From the NCBI GenBank assembly GCA_964437595.1, contig CAYTHO010000003.1, positions 99,770-163,769 of the forward strand: a DNA stretch of 64,000 bases. Reading direction: 5' to 3'. A program made the position numbers and the translations under genes. This document shows, one piece after another, positions 34,459 to 43,505 of the stretch. The notes under the pieces were generated by a model. That model ran no database searches. It had not been told where the DNA came from and was given only the letters and a program-made list of their open reading frames with translations. The stretch comes from DSYU01 sp964437595 (GTDB lineage: Bacteria; Chloroflexota; Anaerolineae; Anaerolineales; Anaerolineaceae). How positions within the stretch are numbered: position 1 is the stretch's first letter; each line of letters starts with the position of its first letter.

Positions 34459-35671
34459 GACGAAGCCTGATAATTACTTTGCGGCCTGCGCGCCGGGTCT
34501 CGAGCCTTTGCTCGCCGGCGAACTGCGCCGGTTGGGCCTGCTTGGCAATAAGAAGGCAGCAGTGGACGGCTCTACGAACCACGCAGGTGGCTTTCCCGCA
34601 GGCAGCGCGGGCGGCGTAGCATTTGATGGGGACCTGGATGCTCTCTACCGCGCTAACCTGTGCCTGCGCACCGCCAGCCGTGTGCTGGTTCGGCTGGGTG
34701 ATTTTTATGCGGCTGGTTTCCCCGAGTTGCATAAGAAAGCCGGTCGCCTGGCCTGGGAGCGTTTTCTCAAGCCGGGACAGTCCGTGGACCTGCACGTTAC
34801 CTGTCACAAGTCGCGCCTGTATCACTCCGGCGCGGTTGCTGAGCGCGTGCTGGCGGCGATCGGCGACCGGTTGGGGAAGCCGGTTACGTCGGTAAAAGCG
34901 CCTGCTGCAGGCGAAGAGGTTGAAGGAACTGCCGGGCAGATCATCGTGGTTCGCCTGGTGCGCGATCACTGCCAGGTCAGCATCGATTCGTCGGGAGAGC
35001 TTCTCCACCGGCGGGGCTACCGGCTGGCGACCGCGAAAGCCCCGCTGCGCGAGACGCTTGCCGCCGCAATGCTGCTGGCATCAGGTTGGGATGGGTCCTC
35101 GCCGCTGATCGACCCGTTCTGTGGATCGGGGACAATCCCGATCGAAGCCGCCATGCTGGCGCTGGGCATCCCTCCTGGGCGGAACCGCAAGTTTGCCTTT
35201 ATGGGTTGGCCCGGCTACAGCCCGGATCGCTGGCAGGCGTTAATCCGCCAGGAGCAGCCGCTTGCTGCGGCAGGGTTGGTCATCCAGGCTTCTGACCGGG
35301 ATGCGGGGGCAGTTCGCATGGCGCAGGAAAATGGTCGGCGCGCCGGCGTGGACGAAATGATCTCTTTCGCCTGCCAGGCGGTCTCGGCAATTCAGCCGCC
35401 GGCGATTCAACCGTCCGAAAGCCCGGGTTGGGTAGTGACTAACCCTCCGTATGGCATCCGAGTCAGCGCCAGGAACGATTTGCGGAATTTATACGCTCAG
35501 ATTGGCAACGTGCTGCGCGCCCACTGCCCAGGCTGGCGGGTGGCAATTTTGTGCAGCGATCCGGCGCTGCTGGCCCAAACCGGTTTCCGCCTCGATACCT
35601 CGTTTTCTATGGTCAACGGCGGCGTAAATGTGCGGTTGGGCAGGGGGACTGTTCCTTCCCCCGGAGCGTAA
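34448..35671 (+). CDS. THUMP-domain RNA guanine-N2 methyltransferase (RlmL-like)
   Basis: A 407-residue SAM-dependent RNA methyltransferase. An N-terminal ferredoxin-like and THUMP part (FAACAPGLEPLLAGEL; WERFLKPGQSVDLHVTCHKSRLYHSG) precedes a Rossmann methyltransferase domain with DPFCGSGTIPIEAAM and the catalytic VTNPPYG. This architecture matches the RlmL N-terminal module and its relatives that modify 23S rRNA guanines. Without the RlmK half it is a short form. I chose the ATG at 34448 because the domain begins right after it. It overlaps the YgiQ gene by 11 bases. Confidence 0.92.
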   Translation: MPAETKPDNYFAACAPGLEPLLAGELRRLGLLGNKKAAVDGSTNHAGGFPAGSAGGVAFDGDLDALYRANLCLRTASRVLVRLGDFYAAGFPELHKKAGRLAWERFLKPGQSVDLHVTCHKSRLYHSGAVAERVLAAIGDRLGKPVTSVKAPAAGEEVEGTAGQIIVVRLVRDHCQVSIDSSGELLHRRGYRLATAKAPLRETLAAAMLLASGWDGSSPLIDPFCGSGTIPIEAAMLALGIPPGRNRKFAFMGWPGYSPDRWQALIRQEQPLAAAGLVIQASDRDAGAVRMAQENGRRAGVDEMISFACQAVSAIQPPAIQPSESPGWVVTNPPYGIRVSARNDLRNLYAQIGNVLRAHCPGWRVAILCSDPALLAQTGFRLDTSFSMVNGGVNVRLGRGTVPSPGA

Positions 35672-35681
35672 CGACCAATAG

Positions 35682-36401
35682 TCAGCCGCCCTTCCAGCGA
35701 TAACCAGCGCTGCGCACCGACTCGATCTCTTTACCATACGGACCAAGCTTTCTGCGTAACCGTAAGATGGCATTATCAACCGAGCGATCTCCCTCCAGGT
35801 ACTGCTGTTCCCAGATGGTGTCAACAAGAAATTTGCGGGTAAAGGTTCGCCCGGGGTTGCCCATCATCAGGCGCAGCAGCTCGAATTCGGTATGGGTGAG
35901 TTCGAGGGGGGTATTATCCAATGTCACCCGGTACGTGCGCGGTTCGATGGTCAGGCCTCGCCACTGGATAGTGTCCAGCGTATGAGTGAGGCTGTCTGGG
36001 CTGGCGTCGCCAGCCTTATCCGCTAAGGGTTTCTTGGGCCGTTCAGCCCTGCGCAACAGGGCCTGAATGCGGGCAGCCAGCTCGCTCATGCCGAACGGTT
36101 TCGGCAGGTAATCATCCGCACCAAGGTCCAGCCCCGTGACGCGGTCCGTTTCTTCATCCCGTGCGGTCAGCATCAACACTGGAACTGCTGACTCTTGCCG
36201 GATGTTTCGAAGCACCTCAATACCGTCCATTTTGGGCAGCATCCAATCCAAAATAACCACATCCGGATTACAGCGCTTAAACAGCACCAGGCCCTCGGCG
36301 CCGTCTGCGGCATGCTGAACAGTGAATCCGTAGAGCTGCAGCCCGCGCCCGATAACGTAGGCCACATCCTCAGCATCCTCGATAAGCAAAACGGTATTCA
36401 T
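35682..36401 (-). CDS. OmpR-family response regulator, orphan
   Basis: A 239-residue receiver plus winged-helix regulator: acidic residues in IEDAED, phospho-acceptor Asp52 in VILDWMLPK, Lys in PKPF, and a C-terminal winged helix ending in ESVRSAGYRWKGG. A linker of about 25 residues with Lys/Pro separates the domains. No kinase gene is adjacent. No ribosome binding site precedes either possible start (36401 or 36410). A TACAAT box 9 bases before the ATG at 36401 suggests a leaderless message. Convergent with the methyltransferase gene, 10 bases apart. Confidence 0.93.
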   Translation of the reverse strand: MNTVLLIEDAEDVAYVIGRGLQLYGFTVQHAADGAEGLVLFKRCNPDVVILDWMLPKMDGIEVLRNIRQESAVPVLMLTARDEETDRVTGLDLGADDYLPKPFGMSELAARIQALLRRAERPKKPLADKAGDASPDSLTHTLDTIQWRGLTIEPRTYRVTLDNTPLELTHTEFELLRLMMGNPGRTFTRKFLVDTIWEQQYLEGDRSVDNAILRLRRKLGPYGKEIESVRSAGYRWKGG

Positions 36402-36741
36402 AGCTATCATATTGTATAACCACTCGTAATTTATGCATTACCAAAAATGCAATTTTTTTGTGGAGTTAACCCTGGTATTTCGTGTAGCCATGCTATTTCG
36501 CCATGTGAACCACTCCGTCTGGGCGTAAACTCACCTGCGAATATGGGTATCTACTGGTGGGGGAGGGGTTGCTGGAAATTGTGCTATGCTTATTGGAAAT
36601 TGTTATCAATGCACAACATGGAAGGTTTCAACAAAGTGCTTTATGAGCATGTATATGCATCTAATATAGCAATCAGGAAATGGAATTATTTAAAATGCGC
36701 ATAGTCATCACATTTACCCTGTCGAAAGATTATTCCTAACT
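36402..36741. other. 340-base divergent regulatory gap, no gene seen
   Basis: The gap separates the orphan regulator from the GPH symporter. It holds a weak hairpin TGCATT/AATGCA with a T7 run after it (36434-36459), a pair of direct repeats (36573-36603, listed separately), and AT-rich -10-like sequences such as TAATAT at 36662. An 85-codon frame (36447-36704) has no ribosome binding site and no recognisable protein; I regard it as spurious. Confidence 0.6.
36573..36603 (+). promoter_or_regulatory. Direct repeats 21 bases apart upstream of the sugar symporter
   Basis: TGGAAATTGT occurs at 36573-36582 and again at 36594-36603, exactly 21 bases apart (two helical turns), with partial similarity continuing after each copy (TAT then ATGC). 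This spacing is typical of AraC-family activator half-sites. The repeats end about 140 bases before the symporter ATG. Confidence 0.45.
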
Positions 36742-38187
36742 ATGAAAAACAACACACTCTCCTGGTGGCAAAAAATAGGCTACGGACTGGGCGACATCTA
36801 TGGGGGCGGGTCCGGGGTGGTGATTAGTTTTTATTACCTGATCTTCCTGACCGACATTGTTCGCATCAGCCCGGCGCTGGCAGGTACGGTCATCCTGATC
36901 AGTAAAATCTACGATTCTATTACGGACCCATTAGAAGGGGTGCTCTCGGATCGTACGCGCACAGCGTTGGGCAGGCGCAGGCCTTATTTGCTGCTTGGCA
37001 TACCGCTCATTTTCCTGTCCTTTTTTGCCCTGTTCTACCCAGTGAGTTATGCCAGCGAAACCGCGCGTTTTGCCTTCGTGGTCGCTTCTTACCTGTTTTT
37101 CTCTACCGTAGTCAGTATCGTGATGCTCAACTACAACGCGCTTCAGTCCGAGCTGACCTTGAATTACCACGAACGCACAGCATTGAGTTCCGTCCGCATC
37201 TTCTTCTCAACCGTATCATCCATCGTAGCCGCGCTGGTGCCTTTGGAAATCGTCAAAGGTTTTGCGGATGTCCGGCAGGGGTACATCGCCATGGGGATTG
37301 CCTTTGGCCTGTTCTTTGCCCTGCCTTTCATCGCCACGGTGATCAGCGCCAGGGAGCGTAAAGAATTTCAAAAGCCCATCGAGAAATTTAACTGGCGCGA
37401 ATCCTTCATCGATCCATTTCGAATGCGAACGTTTGTCTGCGCTTTGTTGATGTACCTGTTTGTGTTCGTTGCCATCGATGCGGTTAGCAGCATTGTGGTG
37501 TACTACGTCAAGTATTACCTGAACCGGGGCAGCGAGGCCAACTACGTTACCGGGGCAATGCTGGTATTCCAGGTACTCTCGCTTCCGATGTACACCGCCC
37601 TGAGCCGGCGAACCAGCAAACGCACCGCTTTCATGGTCGGCGCATTGATTTGGGCCGCAGCGATGCTGACCAGTTTTGCCATTGGCCCGGGCAGCCCGTT
37701 TCTGGCAATGTACATCTTTGCTGCCGTGGTCGGCATGGGAACGGGCGGCGTGGTTGTGATGATGTACGCCATCTTCCCGGATATACCGGATGTTCATGAA
37801 TTAAAAACAGGCCAGCGCCGCGAAGCCATCTACTCCTCCCTGGTGACCCTCTTTCGGAAATTCAGCTCAGCCCTGGCGCTGTTTGCCGTGTCCAATGCCA
37901 TCGGCTGGGCAGGGTACGTTCGCCCTGTCGAACAGGCAGTGAATGGCGCGACGAAGCTCATCGAGCAGCCGCAGTCGGACCTGTTCTTGCTGGTCTTGCG
38001 TTTGATCCTGGCTCTTTTGCCCATCATCCTGCTGATGGGATCGATCTTCTTTGCCTGGCGTTACCCACTGACGCCCGACCGCCACGCGCGGATGAACAGC
38101 GTATTGAACCGCGAGCGCGCTGGTCAAGAACTCAGCCCGGAAGAGGAACAGGAAAAGACCCTGCTGATGCGGGAATTGATCCGGTAA
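36742..38187 (+). CDS. GPH-family sugar:cation symporter (MelB/XylP-like)
   Basis: A 481-residue, 12-helix member of the glycoside-pentoside-hexuronide:cation symporter family. Features are the N-terminal WWQKIGYGLGDIYGGG, the conserved DSITDPLEGVLSDRT loop (helices 2-3) with GRRRPY, and the C-terminal region with MMYAIFPDIPDVHELKTGQRREAIYSS. It would import a glycoside, pentoside or hexuronide with H+ or Na+, which fits the plant-glycan genes around it. The ribosome binding site is poor. Convergent with the next gene, 4 bases apart. Confidence 0.93.
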   Translation: MKNNTLSWWQKIGYGLGDIYGGGSGVVISFYYLIFLTDIVRISPALAGTVILISKIYDSITDPLEGVLSDRTRTALGRRRPYLLLGIPLIFLSFFALFYPVSYASETARFAFVVASYLFFSTVVSIVMLNYNALQSELTLNYHERTALSSVRIFFSTVSSIVAALVPLEIVKGFADVRQGYIAMGIAFGLFFALPFIATVISARERKEFQKPIEKFNWRESFIDPFRMRTFVCALLMYLFVFVAIDAVSSIVVYYVKYYLNRGSEANYVTGAMLVFQVLSLPMYTALSRRTSKRTAFMVGALIWAAAMLTSFAIGPGSPFLAMYIFAAVVGMGTGGVVVMMYAIFPDIPDVHELKTGQRREAIYSSLVTLFRKFSSALALFAVSNAIGWAGYVRPVEQAVNGATKLIEQPQSDLFLLVLRLILALLPIILLMGSIFFAWRYPLTPDRHARMNSVLNRERAGQELSPEEEQEKTLLMRELIR

Positions 38188-38191
38188 AACG

Positions 38192-38953
38192 TTATCTGTC
38201 CGGCGTGGCATCTACCTGGCGCGAAAGCACGGCGCGGTTTTTGCTGCGGTCCATCACCGCAAACGGCAGGTACAACAAAACACACAGCGCAATCCCCAGT
38301 ACCTCCATGGATACCAGGTACCATGGATATGGGCCGAGGAGATCCAGCACGCTGGGAGTAGGCAGTTTTCCACGGGTATACAGATAGTTGCTGCCAAGCT
38401 GGACATTCGCCCAGGCGCAGAACAACCAGTACAGGTTGGTAATTACAAAAACCCGCAGCAGCGATTTCCAGGTGGGACGGAAGCCCTCCACTACCGTCAT
38501 GTAAACCACCGCAACGATAATTGCCCCATGGAGCGTCAGAAATTCGATAAAGCGGTAGTGGGGAAAGCCGTAAATCGTCAGATCGGGAGTCAACAGCGCC
38601 ATGAAGGCACCCAGCGACCCCATGAAATAGGCCCATTCATAATACCGGTAACTGCGGAACAACAGCAGCAAAGGCATGCTCCAGGAGGTCACGCTGCACA
38701 ACCACAGGGGCAGCATGCCCTGTACGGTCCATTGATCCGTAACCAGCATCCACACCTGCCAGGAGCCTTCGCAAAGGTAGATCAAACCGAGCAGGCTGCA
38801 GCGGGTAATCTGGCGGGCGCGCGGGCTGAACCGCTTGCGCAGCAGGGCAATGACCAGGCAGGCGGCAAAGATCAGCCCCAATGCAGCCAGGTGCGCTGTG
38901 CCAAATAGTACGAAAGCGCCACCGTCATAATCCCGCGCGAAGAAATCTGCCAT
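38192..38953 (-). CDS. YwaF/TIGR02206-family integral membrane protein
   Basis: A 253-residue membrane protein with about seven helices, recognised by the family pattern: FGTAHLAALG at the start, LPLWLCSVTSW in the middle, LTPDLTIYGFPHYRFIEFLTLHGAIIVAVVYM, and LPTPSVLDLLGPYPWYL near the end. The function of the TIGR02206 (B. subtilis YwaF) family is unknown. It lies 54 bases downstream of the phosphatase gene on the same strand. Confidence 0.85.
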   Translation of the reverse strand: MADFFARDYDGGAFVLFGTAHLAALGLIFAACLVIALLRKRFSPRARQITRCSLLGLIYLCEGSWQVWMLVTDQWTVQGMLPLWLCSVTSWSMPLLLLFRSYRYYEWAYFMGSLGAFMALLTPDLTIYGFPHYRFIEFLTLHGAIIVAVVYMTVVEGFRPTWKSLLRVFVITNLYWLFCAWANVQLGSNYLYTRGKLPTPSVLDLLGPYPWYLVSMEVLGIALCVLLYLPFAVMDRSKNRAVLSRQVDATPDR

Positions 38954-39007
38954 GATGCTTGATTATATATGGAAGCCCAACCAACCACATAGAATAGCGA
39001 CAGGCAC

Positions 39008-39688
39008 TTATCGATCTTCGGCTGGCTGATCATCCCACCATTTCGATAAGCGACCATCCGAATAAGGCGGCTGGTCGATGTAATGCGACACGTCATTAAA
39101 CAGCATCAACCGCACGTGGGTTGGGTCTTTAAAATCGAGGATGTTCAGGCAGGCAGGCGACTGGTCCAGCCGGTCGCGGTACCCTCTGGCATCGAAGCCA
39201 AGCAGGCTGCTGATGATTAAACGGATGGTGGCTTTATGCGAGATCACCGCGATAGTCTCCCCGGCGTGCTTGACGACAATTTCGCGAATCACCGGTAAGG
39301 CGCGGGCCATCACCGATACCCCGGATTCTCCGCCCTGCGGGGCAAACGTAAAGGGGTCTTCTTCCCAGGCAGCGTATTCATCGGGAAAGTTCGCCTCTAC
39401 CTCGGACCGCAGCATGGTTTCCCAATGCCCGTGATGGATCTCCCGCAGCCCATCGCGGATCAGGAGCGGCATCCCATACGGCCGGGCGATGATTCGGGCT
39501 GTATCCACCGTCCGCTGCATCGGGCTGCAGTAAAAGGCCGATATCTTATCATCCGCCAGCCGCCTGGCAAGTTGTTCTGCCTGCCAGCGTCCCTCCGCTG
39601 ACAGGTCTACATCCGTGCCGCCGGAAAAGCGGTCCTCGGCGCTGAGTTCGGTGGCTCCATGCCGGATCAGGTAGACTCGAGTTGTCAT
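39008..39688 (-). CDS. Histidine phosphatase superfamily protein (PhoE/GpmB-like)
   Basis: A 226-residue branch-1 histidine phosphatase. The catalytic RHG is in YLIRHGATE, with the second Arg in SPMQRTVDTA and the second His in VISHKATIR. The proton-donor region is REIHHGHWE. Such enzymes act as broad phosphatases or phosphoglycerate mutase-like enzymes; the substrate is undefined. AGGAA lies upstream of the ATG, and a 6-base hairpin CCTATG/CATAGG (39697-39720) sits in the leader. It follows the oligogalacturonate lyase gene on the same strand after 54 bases. Confidence 0.92.
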   Translation of the reverse strand: MTTRVYLIRHGATELSAEDRFSGGTDVDLSAEGRWQAEQLARRLADDKISAFYCSPMQRTVDTARIIARPYGMPLLIRDGLREIHHGHWETMLRSEVEANFPDEYAAWEEDPFTFAPQGGESGVSVMARALPVIREIVVKHAGETIAVISHKATIRLIISSLLGFDARGYRDRLDQSPACLNILDFKDPTHVRLMLFNDVSHYIDQPPYSDGRLSKWWDDQPAEDR

Positions 39689-39742
39689 GGTTCTTTCCTA
39701 TGTGGATATTCACTCATAGGGTGGGGAGTTCAGGTTTTCGGC

Positions 39743-40906
39743 TTATGTATGATGATTGAGCGTGTCTTTATCTGGTAAAGAATCGAACTCGGGGATGTCA
39801 ACGACAAACACCTGCCCGTAGCCCTGCGGATCGGCGGTGTAGGCTATTTGTTTCCCATCTGGGCTGAAACAGGGGTGAACGTGCACACGCTGGGTATGGA
39901 ACGAGCCGCGGTGCCAGGCCAGCAGCTTTGGCCCCTCGAACCGCCCATCCCGGTAGCGCCAGAGCATCAGGTATGGATTATTCGCCGCGCCGTCGCCCAC
40001 CACCAGATCGAGGTGATAGCTGTGGAAGTGCCAGGAGTTATAGGCGAACGGCGCTTCCACCCGGTCCTGGTTATCAAAAGTGATCGAACCGTACACCGGT
40101 TCGCCGCCAACCTTGCCATGATAGCCAATGTGCACGCCGTCGGGCATCCAGTACTCGTGTCCAACGGCTTCCCCGGGCGCGGTCGGGCGAATTTTCCACG
40201 CTTCGCCGCTGTTAATGTTTAGGCCCCAGATGCGGTTGTCCACCCGCTCCCAGGGGCCTTCGTGGCAGAAGGTCATCACCTGGGGCAGGGTGGGCGAGGG
40301 ATTGAAATGCCCCAGCCAGACATGATCCTCAAAGATGACGGACTGCTCGCCGCTGTCCAGGTCCAGGCGGTAGATCGCGCAGTGCGGGCGGGCCTCCCAA
40401 TATTCGCGGAAGCCAATGTAACCATTTCCCAGGTCGGTCATAAAGCGGTCGCTGAGGTCCTGGTAGATGCCGGTGATAATGGCTTTGCCATCCGCCGTGG
40501 CGCAGCAGCTCTCGCCCAGGTATCCGTCCGGGACGTGGAAGACTTCGCGAATATTCAGCGTTTTCAGATCCAGCGCCAGCATGCTGCGCCCGCGGCAAAA
40601 GTAAGCTTCTTCGCGCACCGGGTTTTTCGTGATGCTCTGCCCGTCCGGTTCGCCGCCATCCGCGGGGTCCAGGTCGGTAAGCTGGGCGATGGCTCCCGTG
40701 GCAAGCTCAACACTGAAAAAATTGGTGCGGTTGCCCCGGTCGGAGGAAAACAGCATCTTCCGCCCCTGGTCGAACCAGCAGGGATAGGTGAAATAGAAGT
40801 GGCTCGAATGGCCCTTGTAGTTCGTGTACTGGCGAACCGTGGCCCCGCTGACCGGGTCCTTGGTGACCGTCAGTTCAGATTGCCAGGAAGCACCCGCTTT
40901 GGACAT
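39743..40906 (-). CDS. Oligogalacturonate lyase (PL22)
   Basis: A 387-residue cytoplasmic beta-propeller lyase that splits unsaturated or saturated digalacturonate into 5-keto-4-deoxyuronate and galacturonate. The match to enterobacterial Ogl is clear: DHVWLGH then TFCHEGPWERVDNRIW (with the Arg that matches the active-site Arg), GEAVGHEYWMPDG (catalytic-base His at about 250), and the metal-site QRVHVHP (Gln339, His342, His344) plus a His in SWHFHSYH. All known functional residues appear present. No signal peptide. Start has GGAG 8 bases upstream. It is last of the long minus-strand glycan operon. Confidence 0.93.
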   Translation of the reverse strand: MSKAGASWQSELTVTKDPVSGATVRQYTNYKGHSSHFYFTYPCWFDQGRKMLFSSDRGNRTNFFSVELATGAIAQLTDLDPADGGEPDGQSITKNPVREEAYFCRGRSMLALDLKTLNIREVFHVPDGYLGESCCATADGKAIITGIYQDLSDRFMTDLGNGYIGFREYWEARPHCAIYRLDLDSGEQSVIFEDHVWLGHFNPSPTLPQVMTFCHEGPWERVDNRIWGLNINSGEAWKIRPTAPGEAVGHEYWMPDGVHIGYHGKVGGEPVYGSITFDNQDRVEAPFAYNSWHFHSYHLDLVVGDGAANNPYLMLWRYRDGRFEGPKLLAWHRGSFHTQRVHVHPCFSPDGKQIAYTADPQGYGQVFVVDIPEFDSLPDKDTLNHHT

Positions 40907-40927
40907 TATTGTTTCTCCTGGTGAAAC

Positions 40928-43495
40928 CTATTCTGGCGGCGCCTCAAAATGCAGGCGGAGTACTTCGCCGCCGTAGCGGATATCCATCGTTTTCGCGCCC
41001 AGCGGCGAGGTGCAGTAGGGGTTGTCATAATGCTTGAAGCCGCTGAGCTTCTTCACCTTGCCATTGATCCGCAGCGCGCCCGTCCAGCCAAAGCGCACCT
41101 GTTCGCCGCGCAGCGAGGTCAACTCGACTTCATCGCCCTGGAATTTGACCGGCAGCGCCAATACTTTCTGGACGAATTCTTCAAATGTCCCATCGATGGC
41201 TGCCCGGCCCATCTGGCAGACCCAGGCATTCGGCGTTCCGTAGGAGCGCAGCTCGCGAAAGGCGTTATCCCCTTTTTGCAAAAAGTCCAGGCCGCGCGCG
41301 GCAGTCAGGGCTAGGTAGCCATCCCCGGACTGGACAAAGGCCCAACCATCGCGGATTTCATATTTGTCGAAAGCGTGCGCCGGGAAGTATGCGTGGGTGA
41401 AGCCCATCCAATCATCGGCGGCGAAGTTGTAAACCGCCACCAACAGATCTTTCCACTGCGCCACCCTGGGCAGGGTCTGGTTGCCGTGCCAGAAATTCGG
41501 GCGGTGCGATCCCTCTTCGCTGGCGCAGGCAGGGTGGGTGGTAAACACCACCGCTCTTGGGCCGAGGGTAGCCTGCCAGATATGCTGCTGGTAGCCCGGC
41601 TGGCCGGGGTGCCAGTCTTGCGCGGAGCACAGCATGTAATCGGGCGTTTTATAGGTGACCTTGTTCACCCCGGTGCCGCGCGAGCCAGAGTTGCGGAAAT
41701 CTTCTTCCGTGCCGCCGTGGTGCTCCCGGTTCCACATTTCCTCCGGCAGGTCAGCGGCAATGGCGGCAATCTGCGGAGGAACCTCGTACTCCGCGCAGGC
41801 CATGCTGACCGTACCCATGATGTGGTCGTTGAACTGTCCCATGCCCCACGCCAGGCGCGACATGCCCGATGTCGCCTCCAGCAAACCGCCTTTGATAAAG
41901 GGGGTGTATGTGCGCCCGTGAGTAGAGCCAAATACGCCCTTGTAGGAGTTGACCGCCATTGTAAAGAACAGCTTATCCAGGACCACCGCCGCCATTTCCC
42001 AGACCTCCTGGGTCTCGCCCAGGTCTGCGAGGGTAGAAAGCGCCAGCACGTCTTCTTCAAAATAGCAGTTCGAATCCCACTCGTGGAAACCGCTTGCCGC
42101 CCGTTTTTGCAGCCACTCCAGCGCGCGGCGCTCGCCGGTTTCGCGGTGCCATTGACCGGTCTGCCCGTTGTTGCTAAAGACGCGCTCCGGGTAGAGCTGC
42201 CCGGCCAGCACTTCGCAGGTGTGGAACAGGATGCTGTGGTTCTCAGTGGTGTAGCACATGGCATCCGAGCCGGGCTCATCGTTCCAATACTTGAAATTCA
42301 AGATGCAGTCTTCGAGCGGCTGGCGCAGCGCCTCGGGGAAGTTCGGGTCTTCGCCATAGCGGTAAAGCATGCCGATCAGCCCAGCCAGGTAAAAATCGGA
42401 GCAGTCGGCGCGCTGGTTGATGCTGCCGGTGGTTTTGAGGATCAGCGCCGTATCCACCCGCTGCCACATGCCCAAAGCCATCAGGGCAATCTCAGCAAAT
42501 ACATGCAGCCCGCTGCGCACCGCCGCGTCTTTCAAGGCCTCGATGCGCCGTTCAGCGTAAGTGCCGTACGGCTGGGCGGAATATTTTCCATGCCCAATAC
42601 GCAGGGTGATCTCCCGCTTGATGCGCATGTTCCCCTCATAATACTCTTTCTCAGATGGCATCAGTGCCACACGGTATTCGCCATCCAAAAACTGGAAAGC
42701 TTCCCCCAATAACAGCTCTCTCCCAGGCGCTGCGCTCTTATTCGTCTGCGCATAGATGCGCCCGGCTGGGGACTGCAGGCGGGTCGTCAGCCCTACATTC
42801 TCAAAGGCTTCTTCCGGCCACTGCACGCCAATCACCTCATCGAAGGCAAAAATATCCTGGCGGACAATGGCCGCCTGAAACGCTTTCTCCAGGGCAATAC
42901 GGCGGTCGAGTCGGCTTACCGTGGTTGGCAGGCGCACGATGCCTTCCACACCTTCCAGGTGCAGCGCCATCGCGAACGGGCATTCACGAGCAGCCACTTC
43001 TTCCATGCGCACGAGGATTTCGTTTTCTCCATCCTTCAAGGCCGCCTGGAAGCGGACGCTGTGCGGAGTCTGGTGGTGGAAATGCTCCTGGCGGTGGCAG
43101 TGTGCCCCATTGACCCATACATCTGCCGGGCCGTTGGTAGTCAGCGCCATTTGCACTTCGCCACCTTTTTCAACCAGTACCTTAGCATAAGCCCAGGCGC
43201 GCAGATAATGGGTGATGTGATAGAAAGCCGTCAGGTCAACGAAGTGGTCGTCCCTGGTGGATACATAATTCCACGCCCCTTCGTAGCCGCCAGCTTTGCA
43301 CGGCGCAAACTCAGCGGGTACGCTCTCCAACCCGGATTCGGACTGGTAATAATACCGCGCGACTTGAAGTTTCCAATCCGGTCCGGTAAACCGCTCCAGT
43401 TCCTTTACTTCTGCGGCATGGGGTCCAGCGACGATCCAGTTATGGATATAACCGTTCACCAAAGGGTATTCCAGAATTCCTACCGTTGTTGGCAT
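40928..43495 (-). CDS. Large protein of unknown family, possible uronide-active enzyme
   Basis: An 855-residue soluble protein I cannot assign. Residues 1-200 look like beta-sandwich with a jelly-roll-type stretch (DVWVNGAHCHRQ, LKDGENEILVRME). About 300-560 is helical with repeated aromatic/His-rich segments (ADCSDFYLAGLIGMLYRYG, TTENHSILFHT, WDSNCYFEEDVLALS, FGSTHGRTYTPF), as in (alpha/alpha)-barrel lyases and hydrolases. The C-terminal 300 are beta-rich (HHGGTEEDF, YKTPDYMLCSAQDW, GYQQHIWQATLG), recalling the sandwich domain of heparinase-like lyases. No signal peptide. GAGG precedes the ATG. It is 21 bases before the oligogalacturonate lyase gene, so a role on pectic or rhamnogalacturonan oligosaccharides is inferred. 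Confidence 0.7.
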   Translation of the reverse strand: MPTTVGILEYPLVNGYIHNWIVAGPHAAEVKELERFTGPDWKLQVARYYYQSESGLESVPAEFAPCKAGGYEGAWNYVSTRDDHFVDLTAFYHITHYLRAWAYAKVLVEKGGEVQMALTTNGPADVWVNGAHCHRQEHFHHQTPHSVRFQAALKDGENEILVRMEEVAARECPFAMALHLEGVEGIVRLPTTVSRLDRRIALEKAFQAAIVRQDIFAFDEVIGVQWPEEAFENVGLTTRLQSPAGRIYAQTNKSAAPGRELLLGEAFQFLDGEYRVALMPSEKEYYEGNMRIKREITLRIGHGKYSAQPYGTYAERRIEALKDAAVRSGLHVFAEIALMALGMWQRVDTALILKTTGSINQRADCSDFYLAGLIGMLYRYGEDPNFPEALRQPLEDCILNFKYWNDEPGSDAMCYTTENHSILFHTCEVLAGQLYPERVFSNNGQTGQWHRETGERRALEWLQKRAASGFHEWDSNCYFEEDVLALSTLADLGETQEVWEMAAVVLDKLFFTMAVNSYKGVFGSTHGRTYTPFIKGGLLEATSGMSRLAWGMGQFNDHIMGTVSMACAEYEVPPQIAAIAADLPEEMWNREHHGGTEEDFRNSGSRGTGVNKVTYKTPDYMLCSAQDWHPGQPGYQQHIWQATLGPRAVVFTTHPACASEEGSHRPNFWHGNQTLPRVAQWKDLLVAVYNFAADDWMGFTHAYFPAHAFDKYEIRDGWAFVQSGDGYLALTAARGLDFLQKGDNAFRELRSYGTPNAWVCQMGRAAIDGTFEEFVQKVLALPVKFQGDEVELTSLRGEQVRFGWTGALRINGKVKKLSGFKHYDNPYCTSPLGAKTMDIRYGGEVLRLHFEAPPE

Positions 43496-43505
43496 ATTGG
43501 TTTCC

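Noticed and set aside
36434..36459. Rho-independent terminator TGCATT/AATGCA with T7
   Set aside because: The stem is short and AT-rich, and no gene reads into it on the plus strand; it may just be part of the promoter region.
36447..36704. A possible 85-residue protein upstream of the symporter
   Set aside because: No ribosome binding site, no family likeness, and it overlaps the direct repeats and promoter-like sequences.
41375..42712. A 445-codon open frame on the plus strand
   Set aside because: It lies wholly antisense to the 855-residue gene, has no recognisable domain, and is biased to the composition expected of the complement of a GC-rich gene.
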